A model generated the notes under the pieces. That model was not told the origin of the DNA, made no database searches, and worked only from the letters and a program-made list of their open reading frames with translations. DNA of 64,000 nt from Actinomadura oligospora ATCC 43269 (GTDB lineage: Bacteria > Actinomycetota > Actinomycetes > Streptosporangiales > Streptosporangiaceae). The DNA is taken from contig NZ_JADG01000004.1 in the NCBI RefSeq assembly GCF_000518265.1, forward strand, positions 310,001 through 374,000. Direction: 5' to 3'. The position numbers and the translations under genes were made by a program. Positions 8,446 to 17,987 of this stretch are shown one piece after another (the stretch's first letter is position 1; each line of letters opens with the position of its first letter).

Positions 8446-8887
8446 AGCGGTCGCGGGCCTCGCCGCGGGCGTGGACGAGCGCCTGGAGCTCGCCGAGCTG
8501 GCGGGCGGCGAGGTGCTTCTCGGCGCCGTTGATGCCCATGGCGCCGAGGGACGTGCCGTCCGCCAGGTCGAGGGTGGGCCACGGCTCGCCGACGCTCATG
8601 TTCACGTCCACGATCTCGGCCCATTCGAGGCGGCGGGTGCGGAAGGCGTTGACCACCGTCACCCCCGTCTCGTCGGCGGCGACCCGGCAGCGCGCCAGCA
8701 TGTGCAGCACCCACGCCATGAGCAGGCCGAACAGGACCATCATGGTCCGGTCGAACGCCTTGAACTGGGGCGCGACGATGACGGCGAGCACGACCATGCC
8801 GAGCACGCTCACGCCCGCCGTCACGTACGCGATGAGCCGGGTGGTGCGGGGGCGCCACACCACCGGCAGCGTCGAGGTGTCAGTCAA
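8444..8887 (-). CDS. PH domain-containing membrane protein
   Basis: A 147-residue protein with two hydrophobic segments near residues 18-38 and 48-66, followed by a bacterial PH-like domain (VAADETGVTVVNAFRTRRLEWAEI). The TTG start overlaps the end of hisG by 8 bases, so it is translationally coupled to hisG. A PH-domain gene next to hisG is a conserved actinobacterial arrangement, but no role in histidine synthesis is known. No enzymatic motif is visible. Confidence 0.82.
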   Translation of the reverse strand: MTDTSTLPVVWRPRTTRLIAYVTAGVSVLGMVVLAVIVAPQFKAFDRTMMVLFGLLMAWVLHMLARCRVAADETGVTVVNAFRTRRLEWAEIVDVNMSVGEPWPTLDLADGTSLGAMGINGAEKHLAARQLGELQALVHARGEARDR

Positions 8888-9755
8888 CGATCTTGCTGAT
8901 CGGGATCTCGAGGATGTCGTGGGCGCCCGCCGCCTTCAGCGCGGGGATCAGGGTGTTCACCCCGCGCTTGGGGACGACGGACTCGACCGCGCTGGCCTCG
9001 CCGCCGGCGAGGGCGGTGACGGTCGGGGACGACATCGCGGGCATGATGTCGAGGACGCCGGGCAGGTCGGACTGCGCGACGTTCAGCTTGAGCAGGACGT
9101 TTCCGCGCGCGCGGATGGCGCCCTGGAGCAGGAGCGCGACGTCCTCCATGGCGGCGCGCTTCTGCTCGTCCTCGTACGCCTCGCGGTTGGCGACCAGCTC
9201 GGTGTAGCTGGTCAGCAGGGTGTCGAGGATGCGCAGGCCGTTCTTGCGCAGGGACGACCCGGTCTCGGTGAGGTCGACGATGGCGTCCACGATGTCGGGG
9301 ACCTTCGCCTCGGTCGCGCCGTAGGACGGCACGACCCTGGCCTTCACGCCGTGCCGGTCGAGGAACCGGCGGGTCATCTCCGGGAACTCGGTGGAGATCC
9401 GGACGCCCTCGGGCAGGTCGGACACCGACTGCCAGGGGGCGTCGTTCGGCACCGCCATGATCACGCGGACCGGGTTCGAGGTGGCCTTGGAGTACTTCAG
9501 CTCACCGAGGCTGACCACGTCCGAGTCGGTCTCGGTGATCCAGTCGCGGCCGGTGATGCCGAGGTCGAAGAGCCCCTGCTCGAGGTAGGTCGGGATCTCC
9601 TGCGGGCGCAGCACGCGCACCCGGTCGATCCGGGGATCGTCGATGGACGCGCGGTAGTCGCGGTCGGAGGAGCGCCGGACGGTCAGGTCGGCGGCGTCGA
9701 ACAGCTCCAGGGTCGCCTTCTCCAGCGACCCCTTGGGGAGAACGAGGGACAGCAC
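8880..9755 (-). CDS. hisG: ATP phosphoribosyltransferase
   Basis: Catalyses the first step of histidine biosynthesis, PRPP + ATP to phosphoribosyl-ATP. The 291-residue length is that of the long HisG form with a C-terminal ACT-like domain (about residues 215-291) that binds histidine for feedback inhibition. Core motifs include LPKGSLEKATLELF, the GLFDLGITGRDW loop and the PRPP-site stretch DAIVDLTETGSSL. It starts at GTG 9755 behind a purine-rich AAAGGGA site. Upstream lies a histidine-rich leader peptide. hisE, normally directly before hisG in related genomes, is absent here. Confidence 0.96.
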   Translation of the reverse strand: MLSLVLPKGSLEKATLELFDAADLTVRRSSDRDYRASIDDPRIDRVRVLRPQEIPTYLEQGLFDLGITGRDWITETDSDVVSLGELKYSKATSNPVRVIMAVPNDAPWQSVSDLPEGVRISTEFPEMTRRFLDRHGVKARVVPSYGATEAKVPDIVDAIVDLTETGSSLRKNGLRILDTLLTSYTELVANREAYEDEQKRAAMEDVALLLQGAIRARGNVLLKLNVAQSDLPGVLDIMPAMSSPTVTALAGGEASAVESVVPKRGVNTLIPALKAAGAHDILEIPISKIVD

Positions 9756-9806
9756 AGCTTTTCCCTTTCGGGGAGAGGTGATGGTCGGACAGGTCCGGGG
9801 ACGAGC

Positions 9807-9893
9807 TCAGAAGCCCAGATGCTCCGAGTGATGCCCGGCGTGACCGTGATGCCGCGTACCTCGCAGGGTCAGAACCGTGCCGGATGCGGTCAC
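9807..9893 (-). CDS. Histidine-rich leader peptide (28 aa), putative his attenuator
   Basis: A GTG-initiated 28-codon frame with a strong GGGAGG Shine-Dalgarno 5 bases upstream. Residues 15-25 read HHGHAGHHSEH, giving six histidines in eleven positions. It ends with TGA 52 bases before the hisG start, with no other gene between. Histidine-codon clusters in short leaders are the hallmark of ribosome-mediated attenuation of his genes. Just before hisG a small TCCCC-GAAA-GGGA hairpin would occlude the hisG ribosome site, so control could be translational rather than by termination. The peptide is strongly supported by sequence; the mechanism is inference. Confidence 0.75.
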   Translation of the reverse strand: MTASGTVLTLRGTRHHGHAGHHSEHLGF

Positions 9894-9993
9894 CGTCGCC
9901 TCCCGTCCCTTTCGATGCCATCACTAGCTGTAACAAAAGCCGACCTTACCATGCCGTGACCGGCACACTCCGTCCGGTCACGGCACTCCGCGC

Positions 9994-10481
9994 TCACTCG
10001 GGGTGAGCGCCGTGATACCTCAGGTTACGAAGCGTGATCGCGGTGTCCAGCGCCGCGACGACCGACTCCCAGCCCTTGTCCTCGGAGCTGTCCGCAAACC
10101 CGCTCCGCGCCAGGGCCTGGTCGATGTCGTCGCACGTCAGGACGCCGTTGCCGACCGGAGTCGACTCGTCCAGGGCGACCCGGGTCACACCGGCGGTGAC
10201 CGAGTCGCAGACGTAGTCGAAGTGAGCGGTCTCACCACGGATGACCGCGCCGAGCACCGCCACCGCGTCCAGGTCGCGGGCCAGCTGCTGCGCGACGACC
10301 GGGATCTCCAGCGCCCCCGCGACCCGGACGACCACCGGGTCGGGGACGCCGCACTGCTTGGCCGCCTCGGTCGCGCGGGCCAGGAGCTGGTCGGTGATCT
10401 GGGCGTTCCAGCGGGTGCAGACGATGCCGAGCGTCATCCCGGACGCGTCGACGGTGGTGTCCTCGGGACGTCCGTGGCCGC

Positions 10482-10485
<4 letters not shown>
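9994..10485 (-). CDS. ribH: 6,7-dimethyl-8-ribityllumazine synthase
   Basis: Condenses 5-amino-6-ribitylaminouracil with 3,4-dihydroxybutanone phosphate in the penultimate riboflavin step; the family forms icosahedral or pentameric shells. The 163-residue product shows the family motifs [18 protein letters not shown] and [18 protein letters not shown], with the catalytic His in the latter. The ATG overlaps the ribBA stop as ATGA, and it is the last gene of the riboflavin operon. The 238 bases between it and hisG hold the histidine leader region. Confidence 0.96.
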
Positions 10486-11785
<1,300 letters not shown>

Positions 11786-11786
<1 letters not shown>

Positions 11787-12436
11787 CACGCGGTCACCGT
11801 CCCGTCGGCGCGCGCCTGGACGGGTGGCGTCCGGCGGGCCTCCTTGAGCCAGTTGCGGAATCCGGCCATGACCATGACGAAGAAGATCCCGTACACGGCC
11901 CCGGACACCCAGAGGCCGGACTTCAGCGCCAGCGGGACGCCGACCAGGTCCACCAGCACCCAGATGATCCAGAAGTCCACGAGCGCGCGGCTCTGCGCGA
12001 ACGTCGCGGCGGCGCTCCCGACGAAGATGTAGGCGTTGGCCCACGGCGACCAGGCGACCTTCAGCCAGGTCAGGTGGATGAAGATCTGCGCGACCAGGAC
12101 GGTGCCGAGCGCGAGCGCGGCCAGCAGCACGACCCGCTCGCGGGCGGTGGCCTTGCGGATGACCAGGGGGCCGCCGTCGCGGCGTCCGCGCGTCCACATG
12201 AACCAGCCGTACGCGCCGAGGAAGACGAACAGGCCCTGCTTGAGGGCGTTGCCGGGGACGTGGGCGTGCAGGGAGGCCGCGAGGAGCAGCAGCGCGCCCG
12301 CGATCTGGACGGGCCAGGTCCACAGCGTCTTCTTCATGGCGAGGTAGACGACGGCGAGGGAGAGGGCGTTGCCGACCAGGTCGGTCCACAGCACGTGCTC
12401 GCCGAAGAGCGTGAAGCTCGAGTTCAGCCAGTTCAC
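11786..12436 (-). CDS. ribM: PnuC-family transporter, probably riboflavin transporter RibM
   Basis: A 216-residue integral membrane protein with about seven hydrophobic segments and PnuC-type signatures ([39 protein letters not shown]). PnuC proteins carry nicotinamide riboside or other vitamins by facilitated diffusion. Its place inside the FMN-riboswitch-controlled riboflavin operon points to riboflavin, as for RibM in Corynebacterium and Streptomyces. It begins with GTG overlapping the ribE stop as GTGA and ends overlapping ribBA, so translation is coupled on both sides. Substrate specificity is inferred from context. Confidence 0.88.
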
Positions 12437-13053
12437 AACGCCTCCTCGCTCTCCAGCACGCCGTTCTGGACGGTCAGCATGCGCTCGACGTACTTGGCGA
12501 CGACGTCGACCTCGAGGTTGACGACGTCCCCGACGCCCTTGTGGCCGAGGGTGGTCAGCGCGAGCGTGGTGGGGATGAGCGCGACGCTGAACCGGTCGGC
12601 TCCGGCCTCGACGACGGTGAGGCTGATGCCGTCCACCGTGATCGAGCCCTTGTCTGCGACGTAGCGGGCGAGGCCGGACGGGAGCGAGACGGTCACGACG
12701 TCCCAGCGCTCGCCGGGCTCGCGGGAGAGGATCGTGCCGGTGCCGTCCACGTGGCCCTGCACGATGTGGCCGCCGAGCCGGTCCGACACGCGGACGGGGC
12801 GTTCGAGGTTCACCCGCGCGCCGGGGGCGAGTCCGCCGAGCCCGGAGCGGTCGAGGGTCTCCTTGATGACGTCGGCGGTGAAGGTCCCGTCCGTGACGTC
12901 CACGACGGTGAGGCAGACGCCGTTGACGGAGATGGACGCGCCGTGGACGGCGTCCGAGGTGACGAGCGGGCCGTGGATGGTCAGGCGGGCCGAGTCCCCT
13001 GCGGACGCGACCTCTCTGATCTCGCCGAGTTCCTCGACGATGCCGGTGAACAT
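12433..13053 (-). CDS. ribE: Riboflavin synthase (alpha subunit)
   Basis: Dismutates two lumazine molecules to riboflavin. The 206 residues contain two tandem lumazine-binding barrels, the first opening [10 protein letters not shown] and the second [12 protein letters not shown], with the NGVCLTV and DGISLTV motifs at equivalent places. ATG 13053 has AGGGAGG upstream. It is the first gene of the riboflavin operon and is preceded by an FMN riboswitch. A ribD gene is not found in the window. Confidence 0.97.
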   Translation of the reverse strand: MFTGIVEELGEIREVASAGDSARLTIHGPLVTSDAVHGASISVNGVCLTVVDVTDGTFTADVIKETLDRSGLGGLAPGARVNLERPVRVSDRLGGHIVQGHVDGTGTILSREPGERWDVVTVSLPSGLARYVADKGSITVDGISLTVVEAGADRFSVALIPTTLALTTLGHKGVGDVVNLEVDVVAKYVERMLTVQNGVLESEEAL

Positions 13054-13122
13054 GTCCCGGGCCTCCCTTTGGGGGTCAGGCTCCGGGGTTCCTGCCAGCA
13101 CGACGGTCGCGTACGGCGTGCA

Positions 13123-13147
13123 GCCCCTTTTCACCTCGAGCAGGGGC
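13123..13147 (-). promoter_or_regulatory. Candidate expression-platform hairpin of the FMN riboswitch
   Basis: GCCCCT / AGGGGC can pair between the riboswitch aptamer and the ribE start. It could be part of the switching element, alternating with aptamer helices or acting on the downstream leader. No T-tract is present. Confidence 0.35.
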
Positions 13148-13151
13148 CGTT

Positions 13152-13285
13152 CGCGCGCTGCCTCCCATCCGGACTTTAACCGTCGGTCCCGGAGTTCCAC
13201 CGGGTCAACCGGCCGATGGCTTCGGCCGGGTCGCGGACTATCACCGCCGGTTCGGACTTTCACCGACCCCGGAGCACGCGTTGCA
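13152..13285 (-). promoter_or_regulatory. FMN riboswitch (RFN element)
   Basis: Read on the minus strand, the stretch contains the conserved RFN blocks in order: GGGGTCGGTGAAAGTCCG, AACCGGCGGT, AGTCCGCGACCC, CCGGTGGAACTCCGGGACC, GACGGTTAAAGTCCGGATGG and GAGGCAGCGCGC. Its 3' end lies about 100 bases before ribE. Binding of FMN should lower expression of ribE-ribM-ribBA-ribH. Confidence 0.96.
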
Positions 13286-13358
13286 CTGCTTGCCAACCAG
13301 TGTGCCACGCCCCCTGTTCCCGGAACCATGTGAGAACGCCCACGGACCACATCCGGCC

Positions 13359-13374
13359 AACCAAGCGCTTGCTT
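13359..13374. promoter_or_regulatory. TetR-type operator-like palindrome
   Basis: AACCAAGCGCTTGCTT is palindromic at 7 of 8 half-site positions and resembles operators of TetR-family lipid regulators. It lies in the presumed promoter region of the riboflavin operon, upstream of the riboswitch, and just after the end of the alpha/beta hydrolase gene. No tetR gene is adjacent. Confidence 0.35.
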
Positions 13375-13400
13375 GATATACAGCTTGGATCTCGGCCGGA

Positions 13401-14129
13401 TCAGGAGACGGCCGTGTGGAGGGTGGCCGCGAGTTCGGTGGGGGCCGACACCATCGGCCAGTGGCCCGTGGGCAGGTCGAAGCGGCGCCACGGCGGCTGG
13501 TTCAGGTAGGCCAGCATCGGGATTCCGGCGTCCAGCAGGGCCGTGAAGTCGTGGCAGGCGACCAGGACGCGGTCCACGCCCGCGGCGGGCTCGACCGGGC
13601 CGGGCAGAGGCTGGGTGTAGGTGCCGAACGGCTGGGGGGTGGCGCGGGCGCGCAGGACGTCCAGCCGCTCCTCGTCCAGGCCGTCGAGGCTGCTGGACCC
13701 GTCCAGGAGCTCCTCGAAGGGCAGGCGCCATCCGTCTCCGGACGCCGAGACCCGCTCGCGCAGGTGGTCCGCCGCCGGTGGCGGCATGAGGTCGAGCATG
13801 CGCATGCCCTCGGCGAACGGGGCGCCGTCCACGTAGACGACGCGCTCCAGCCGGTCGCCGAGCCGCGCCGCCGCCCCGGTCACCGGAGCGGCGGAGTAGC
13901 TGTGGGCGACCAGGGTGACGTCGCGCAGATCCTCACGCTCGACGAATCCGGTGATGTCCGCGATGTGCGTGTCCAGGTCCGTGTCCGGTCCACCTTGGTC
14001 GGCGCGCTCCGCCAGGCCCGTCAGGGTCAGCGGCAGCGCGGTGTGGCCCCGCTCTCGCAGAACGCGGACGGTGTCGTCCCAGGCCCATGCCCCGAGGCAG
14101 GCGCCGGGTACGAGTACGAAGGTGGCCAT
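13401..14129 (-). CDS. Alpha/beta hydrolase
   Basis: A 242-residue single-domain alpha/beta hydrolase of the esterase/hydroxynitrile-lyase-like group. Oxyanion region FVLVPGACLGAWAW, nucleophile elbow VAHSYSA (Ser in A-H-S-Y-S) and a C-terminal LPTGHWPM with the catalytic His. The natural substrate is unknown. It is divergent, 79 bases away, from a YafY/WYL regulator, which probably controls it. ATG 14129 is supported by an AGGGAGAT element just upstream. Confidence 0.88.
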   Translation of the reverse strand: MATFVLVPGACLGAWAWDDTVRVLRERGHTALPLTLTGLAERADQGGPDTDLDTHIADITGFVEREDLRDVTLVAHSYSAAPVTGAAARLGDRLERVVYVDGAPFAEGMRMLDLMPPPAADHLRERVSASGDGWRLPFEELLDGSSSLDGLDEERLDVLRARATPQPFGTYTQPLPGPVEPAAGVDRVLVACHDFTALLDAGIPMLAYLNQPPWRRFDLPTGHWPMVSAPTELAATLHTAVS

Positions 14130-14208
14130 GTGATCTCCCTGAAGTAGGTGCCGCGGCGAGCGTAGAGTCGATACAGGACAGATCCCGCCCTGAAATGCCG
14201 AGTGATCC

Positions 14209-15213
14209 ATGACACACCCCCTCACCCGCGTGCTGACCCTGCTGGAACTCCTCCAGTCCCATGCCGGGCTCACCGGGACGGAGCTGGCGGGCCGCCTGGA
14301 CACCGACGTCCGCACGGTGCGCCGGTACATCGCCCACCTGCGTGAGCTGGGCATCCCCGTGGAGGCCGAACGCGGCCGTCACGGCGGCTACGGGCTGGCC
14401 CGCGGTTACCGGATGCCGCCGCTGGTGCTCAGCAACGACGAGGCGCTCGCCGTCGTGCTCGGGCTGCTCGCGGCGGAACGCCTCGGCATGGGCACGGCCG
14501 CACCGGCCAGCGCCGGGGCCCTGGCGAAGATCGAGCGGGTGCTCCCGGACGCCCTGCGCGAACCGCTCGCCGCGATGCGGGAGACCCTCTCGTTCACCGC
14601 CCACGCCGTGGTCGGGCAGGCGCCCGGGACCGGCGTCCTGCTGGCCCTGGCCCAGGCGTCCCGCTCCCGGACGACCGTCGGCGTCAGCCACCGTTCCTGG
14701 CGCCGGGAGCACACCGAACGCGACGTCGACCCCTACGGCGTGGTCTTCCACTCCGGACGCTGGTACGTCGTCGGGCACGACCACCTCCGCGACGGCCTGC
14801 GGACCTTCCGCATCGACCGCATCGCGTCCGTCACGCCCCGGGACTCGACCTTCGTCGCCCCCGACGGCTTCGACCCCGTCGCCCACCTGACCTCGAACCT
14901 CGCCCAGGGGCCCTACCGCTGGCCGGTCGAGGTGACGGTCCACGGCCCGCTCGACGCGGTCGCCCGGCGGCTTCCCCGCTCGGCGGTGACGCTCACCGCC
15001 CGTCCCACCGGCGTCCTCGTGCGCGGACGGGTGGAACGGCTGGACGGCATGGCGCACGTCCTCGCCTCGCTGGAGTGGCCCTTCACCATCCATCACCCCG
15101 ATGAGCTGCGGCAGGCGCTCAAGAGCCTCGCCGACCGGCTCTCCGCCGCCGCCGACCGAAGGCCGGACGACCCACCGACCCTCGGCGGCGAGGACGTCCT
15201 CGGGTCTTCCTAA
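14209..15213 (+). CDS. YafY family transcriptional regulator (HTH + WYL domains)
   Basis: A 334-residue regulator. Residues 1-60 form an HTH_11-type winged helix (ELAGRLDTDVRTVRRYIAHL). The WYL ligand-sensing domain lies at about residues 140-215 and contains VSHRSWRREH and GRWYVVGHDH, followed by a C-terminal WCX-like extension. WYL domains sense small ligands or nucleic acids; the ligand here is unknown. It is divergent from the alpha/beta hydrolase gene and its last 4 bases overlap the converging M20 gene. Confidence 0.92.
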   Translation: MTHPLTRVLTLLELLQSHAGLTGTELAGRLDTDVRTVRRYIAHLRELGIPVEAERGRHGGYGLARGYRMPPLVLSNDEALAVVLGLLAAERLGMGTAAPASAGALAKIERVLPDALREPLAAMRETLSFTAHAVVGQAPGTGVLLALAQASRSRTTVGVSHRSWRREHTERDVDPYGVVFHSGRWYVVGHDHLRDGLRTFRIDRIASVTPRDSTFVAPDGFDPVAHLTSNLAQGPYRWPVEVTVHGPLDAVARRLPRSAVTLTARPTGVLVRGRVERLDGMAHVLASLEWPFTIHHPDELRQALKSLADRLSAAADRRPDDPPTLGGEDVLGSS

Positions 15214-16529
15214 GCCGGACGCCCGGCCGCGGTGCGGTGGGAGAGCCAGGCGGCCATGGAGCGGACGCCGACGCCGATGGCGCGCTCGTCGGGGTCGAAG
15301 GCGCCGAAGTGCGGGTAGGCGGTGGCGATGTCCGCGCCGGGACGGCGGACGCCGAGGAAGCTGAACGTCCCGGGGAGGCGGCGGAGGAAGAGGGCGAAGT
15401 CCTCGCCGCTGAACGGGATCGCCGCGTGCATGGTCGTGACCGACCGGCGGCCGAGCCGGGCCCTCAGGAAGTCGCGGACCTCCCGTCCCGGACGGGGCGG
15501 GCACACCATCGCCGGGAACGCGTCGGTGGGGAAGTCCACGCGGGCGTCCGGATAGCGGGCCGCCAGGCCGCGCAGCTGGTCGCGGATCTCCGGGACGCGC
15601 TCCTGCGGCCAGCAGCGGTACATCGCGCGCACCTCGACGTCCCCGTTAGGAGCGGGACGCGCGCCTGCCCGCATCCAAACGAAACGGGCGAGTGGGCCGT
15701 TCGGCGTCTGCAGCTCACGGACCATGCGTTCGAGATCGGCGGACGTCTCCGGATACGCGACCGTCGAGAGCGCGCTGATGTCGGCGACGAGCCGGGCCGC
15801 CCGGTCGGACGCGCCGGGTCCGGTCAGCGTGATGCCGCCGCGATCCAGACCCGGCAGGCCGGTGCCCGGTGTGACCGCGAACGTGCCCACCGGGAAGGGG
15901 CCGCAGTGCAGGGCGTGGATCTCGGCGGGTCGCGTCCTCTCCAGGACCCCGGCGGCGATCATCGCCCGCGCGCCGGAGAGGGCCTCCTCCCCCGGCTGGA
16001 AGAGGAACACGACCTCGCCGCGCAGCCGGTCCCGCAGGCGGGCCAGGACCTCGGCGACGCCGACGCCGATCGTGGTGTGCAGGTCGTGGCCGCACAGGTG
16101 CGCGGCGTCCGGGCCGCCGCCGATCTGCGAGTCGGGAGGGACGGCGTCCATGTCGGCGCGGTAGGCGACCGTCCGGCCGCGGCCCCCGCCCTTCAGGACG
16201 CCGACGACGCCCGTGCCGCCGACGCCCGTGGTCACCTCGAGCCCGGCGGCGCGCAGCCGGTCGGCGACGAGCGCGGCCGTGTGGGTCTCGGCGCCCGCAA
16301 GTTCGGGGTGCCGGTGGATGTCGCGGCGCAGCGCGATCAGGTCGCCGTCCAGCCGTCCGGCCACCGCGTCGATCCGCTCGCCGAGGCCGAGACCGAGGCC
16401 GTGGCCGGACGGTTCGGCCGCTCCGGCCGGGAGACCGGTGGCGAGGACGCCTCCGGCTCCGAGCGCGACGGCGCCGCCGAGCATGCTTCGACGGGTCAGG
16501 GAAGTGTGTCCGAAGTGGTGATCGCTCAT
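15210..16529 (-). CDS. M20 family metallo-amidohydrolase, Tat-exported
   Basis: A 439-residue zinc peptidase/amidohydrolase. The N-terminus carries a twin-arginine motif (LTRRSMLGG) and a hydrophobic segment to about residue 38, so it is probably exported folded. Metal and catalytic motifs: RRDIHRHPELAG, YRADMDAVP, HLCGHDLHTT, FQPGEEALSG and the late HFGAFDPDE. Members hydrolyse N-acyl amino acids or aminobenzoyl-glutamate-type amides. The insertion/dimerisation domain lies in the middle. The substrate is unknown. Confidence 0.9.
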   Translation of the reverse strand: MSDHHFGHTSLTRRSMLGGAVALGAGGVLATGLPAGAAEPSGHGLGLGLGERIDAVAGRLDGDLIALRRDIHRHPELAGAETHTAALVADRLRAAGLEVTTGVGGTGVVGVLKGGGRGRTVAYRADMDAVPPDSQIGGGPDAAHLCGHDLHTTIGVGVAEVLARLRDRLRGEVVFLFQPGEEALSGARAMIAAGVLERTRPAEIHALHCGPFPVGTFAVTPGTGLPGLDRGGITLTGPGASDRAARLVADISALSTVAYPETSADLERMVRELQTPNGPLARFVWMRAGARPAPNGDVEVRAMYRCWPQERVPEIRDQLRGLAARYPDARVDFPTDAFPAMVCPPRPGREVRDFLRARLGRRSVTTMHAAIPFSGEDFALFLRRLPGTFSFLGVRRPGADIATAYPHFGAFDPDERAIGVGVRSMAAWLSHRTAAGRPA

Positions 16530-16570
16530 GTCCTGGACGCTACGGATCCGCGGACGGCCTTTCGAGGTGG

Positions 16571-17242
16571 CTAGGCGCCGGTCGCAGGTGTACCCAGGTC
16601 CACCGTTCCGGTCAGCCGCAGGCCGCCGGACGTCGCGGTGACATGGGTCAGGTCGGGCACGATCCAGTCGGCCTCGGCCAGCTCGGACGCGTCGTGGCTG
16701 GTCATGACGGCCACGACGGTCGCACCGGCGGCGCGTCCGGCGCGGATCCCGGCGGGCGCGTCCTCCACGACCACGCACGCGGACGGCTCGACGCCCAGCT
16801 CCCGCGCGGCCAGCAGATATCCCTGCGGGTCGGGCTTGCCCTCGGTCACCCGCTCGGCGGACACGACGACCGGCGGCAGCGGGACGCCCGCGACGCCCGT
16901 CCTGACCTTGAGCTGGCCGACGTCCATCGAGGTGACCAGCGCCCAGGGCAGGGCGCCCAGGGAGGTCAGCAGGCGGACGGCGTCCGGCAGCGCGGTGATG
17001 CCGTCGGTGCGGGACGCCTCCAGCTCGTCCAGCCGCCTGGTCGCCTCGGGGACCCGGTCGGCGGGCAGGAAGTCGGCGATCCGGTCGGACGTGCGGCGGC
17101 CGTGCGCTCCGGCCAGGTACTCCGCGGCGTCCAGGCCGTACTCGGCCGCCCACTCCCGCGCGGCCGCCTCGACCAGCGGGGTGGAGTCGACGAGCGTGCC
17201 GTCCACGTCGAACAGGACGGCCGAGCACGGCAGGAAGGTCAT
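16571..17242 (-). CDS. HAD superfamily hydrolase (phosphoglycolate phosphatase-like)
   Basis: A 223-residue HAD-IA hydrolase with motif I LFDVDGTLVDS (nucleophile and acid Asp), motif II VTSMD, motif III Lys in EGKPDPQGY and motif IV VVVEDAPAG. An alpha-helical cap sits between motifs I and II. Probably a sugar-phosphate or phosphoglycolate phosphatase. The ATG overlaps the rpe stop codon (TGATG), so it is co-translated with rpe and may act on a pentose-phosphate by-product; that link is inference. Confidence 0.9.
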   Translation of the reverse strand: MTFLPCSAVLFDVDGTLVDSTPLVEAAAREWAAEYGLDAAEYLAGAHGRRTSDRIADFLPADRVPEATRRLDELEASRTDGITALPDAVRLLTSLGALPWALVTSMDVGQLKVRTGVAGVPLPPVVVSAERVTEGKPDPQGYLLAARELGVEPSACVVVEDAPAGIRAGRAAGATVVAVMTSHDASELAEADWIVPDLTHVTATSGGLRLTGTVDLGTPATGA

Positions 17243-17928
17243 CAGTGCACGGACCAGGGGGCGGCGGCGGTGGCCTTCTCGGCCTGGGCGCGGAGCCTGC
17301 GGACCGCCTCGGCGGGGTCGTCCGCGCCGTAGACGGCGCTGCCCGCGACGAACACGTCCGCGCCCGCCTCGGCGCAGCGCTCGATCGTCCCGGCGCTGAC
17401 GCCGCCGTCCACCTGGAGCCAGACGTCCAGGTCACGGCCCTTGATCAGCTCGCGGGCGCGGCGCACCTTCGGCAGCACCACATCGAGGAACCTCTGGCCG
17501 CCGAACCCCGGCTCGACGGTCATCAGCAGCAGCATGTCGATCTCGCCGAGGATGTCCTCGAACCCGTCGACCGGGGTCGCCGGGTTCACCCCGAGCCCGG
17601 CGCGCGCGCCCGCGGCGCGGATCGTCCGCAGGGTGCGGATCGGCGCGGACGCCGCCTCCGCGTGGATCGTGACGCTCTTCGCCCCGGCCTCGGCGTACTG
17701 GGGCGCCCAGCGGTCCGGGTCCTCGATCATCAGGTGGCAGTCGAGCGGGAGGCGGCTGGTCTTGAGCAGCGCCTCCACGATCGGCAGCCCGAGGGTCAGG
17801 TTGGGGACGAAGTGGTTGTCCATCACGTCGACGTGCACCCAGTCGGCGGCGTCGGCGATCCGCTCGACCTCGCCGCCCAGGGAGGCGAAGTCGGCGGACA
17901 GGATGCTGGGAGAGATCTGCGGAGCCAT
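17242..17928 (-). CDS. rpe: Ribulose-phosphate 3-epimerase
   Basis: Interconverts ribulose 5-phosphate and xylulose 5-phosphate in the pentose phosphate pathway. The 228-residue TIM barrel shows [14 protein letters not shown], the metal-binding [33 protein letters not shown] and VDGGVSAGT with the catalytic Asp. It lies downstream of rsmB and upstream of the coupled HAD hydrolase, as in many actinobacteria. Confidence 0.97.
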   Translation of the reverse strand: MAPQISPSILSADFASLGGEVERIADAADWVHVDVMDNHFVPNLTLGLPIVEALLKTSRLPLDCHLMIEDPDRWAPQYAEAGAKSVTIHAEAASAPIRTLRTIRAAGARAGLGVNPATPVDGFEDILGEIDMLLLMTVEPGFGGQRFLDVVLPKVRRARELIKGRDLDVWLQVDGGVSAGTIERCAEAGADVFVAGSAVYGADDPAEAVRRLRAQAEKATAAAPWSVH

Positions 17929-17987
17929 GATGCCCCCAGCTTAGAAGTCCCCGCCCACCACCTCGGCGGCAGGGCGGGGCCTTCCGG

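Noticed and set aside
9502..9936. Minus-strand frame overlapping the hisG leader, considered as hisE
   Set aside because: It has no HisE motifs and its second half is out of frame with hisG; the short His-rich frame explains the region better.
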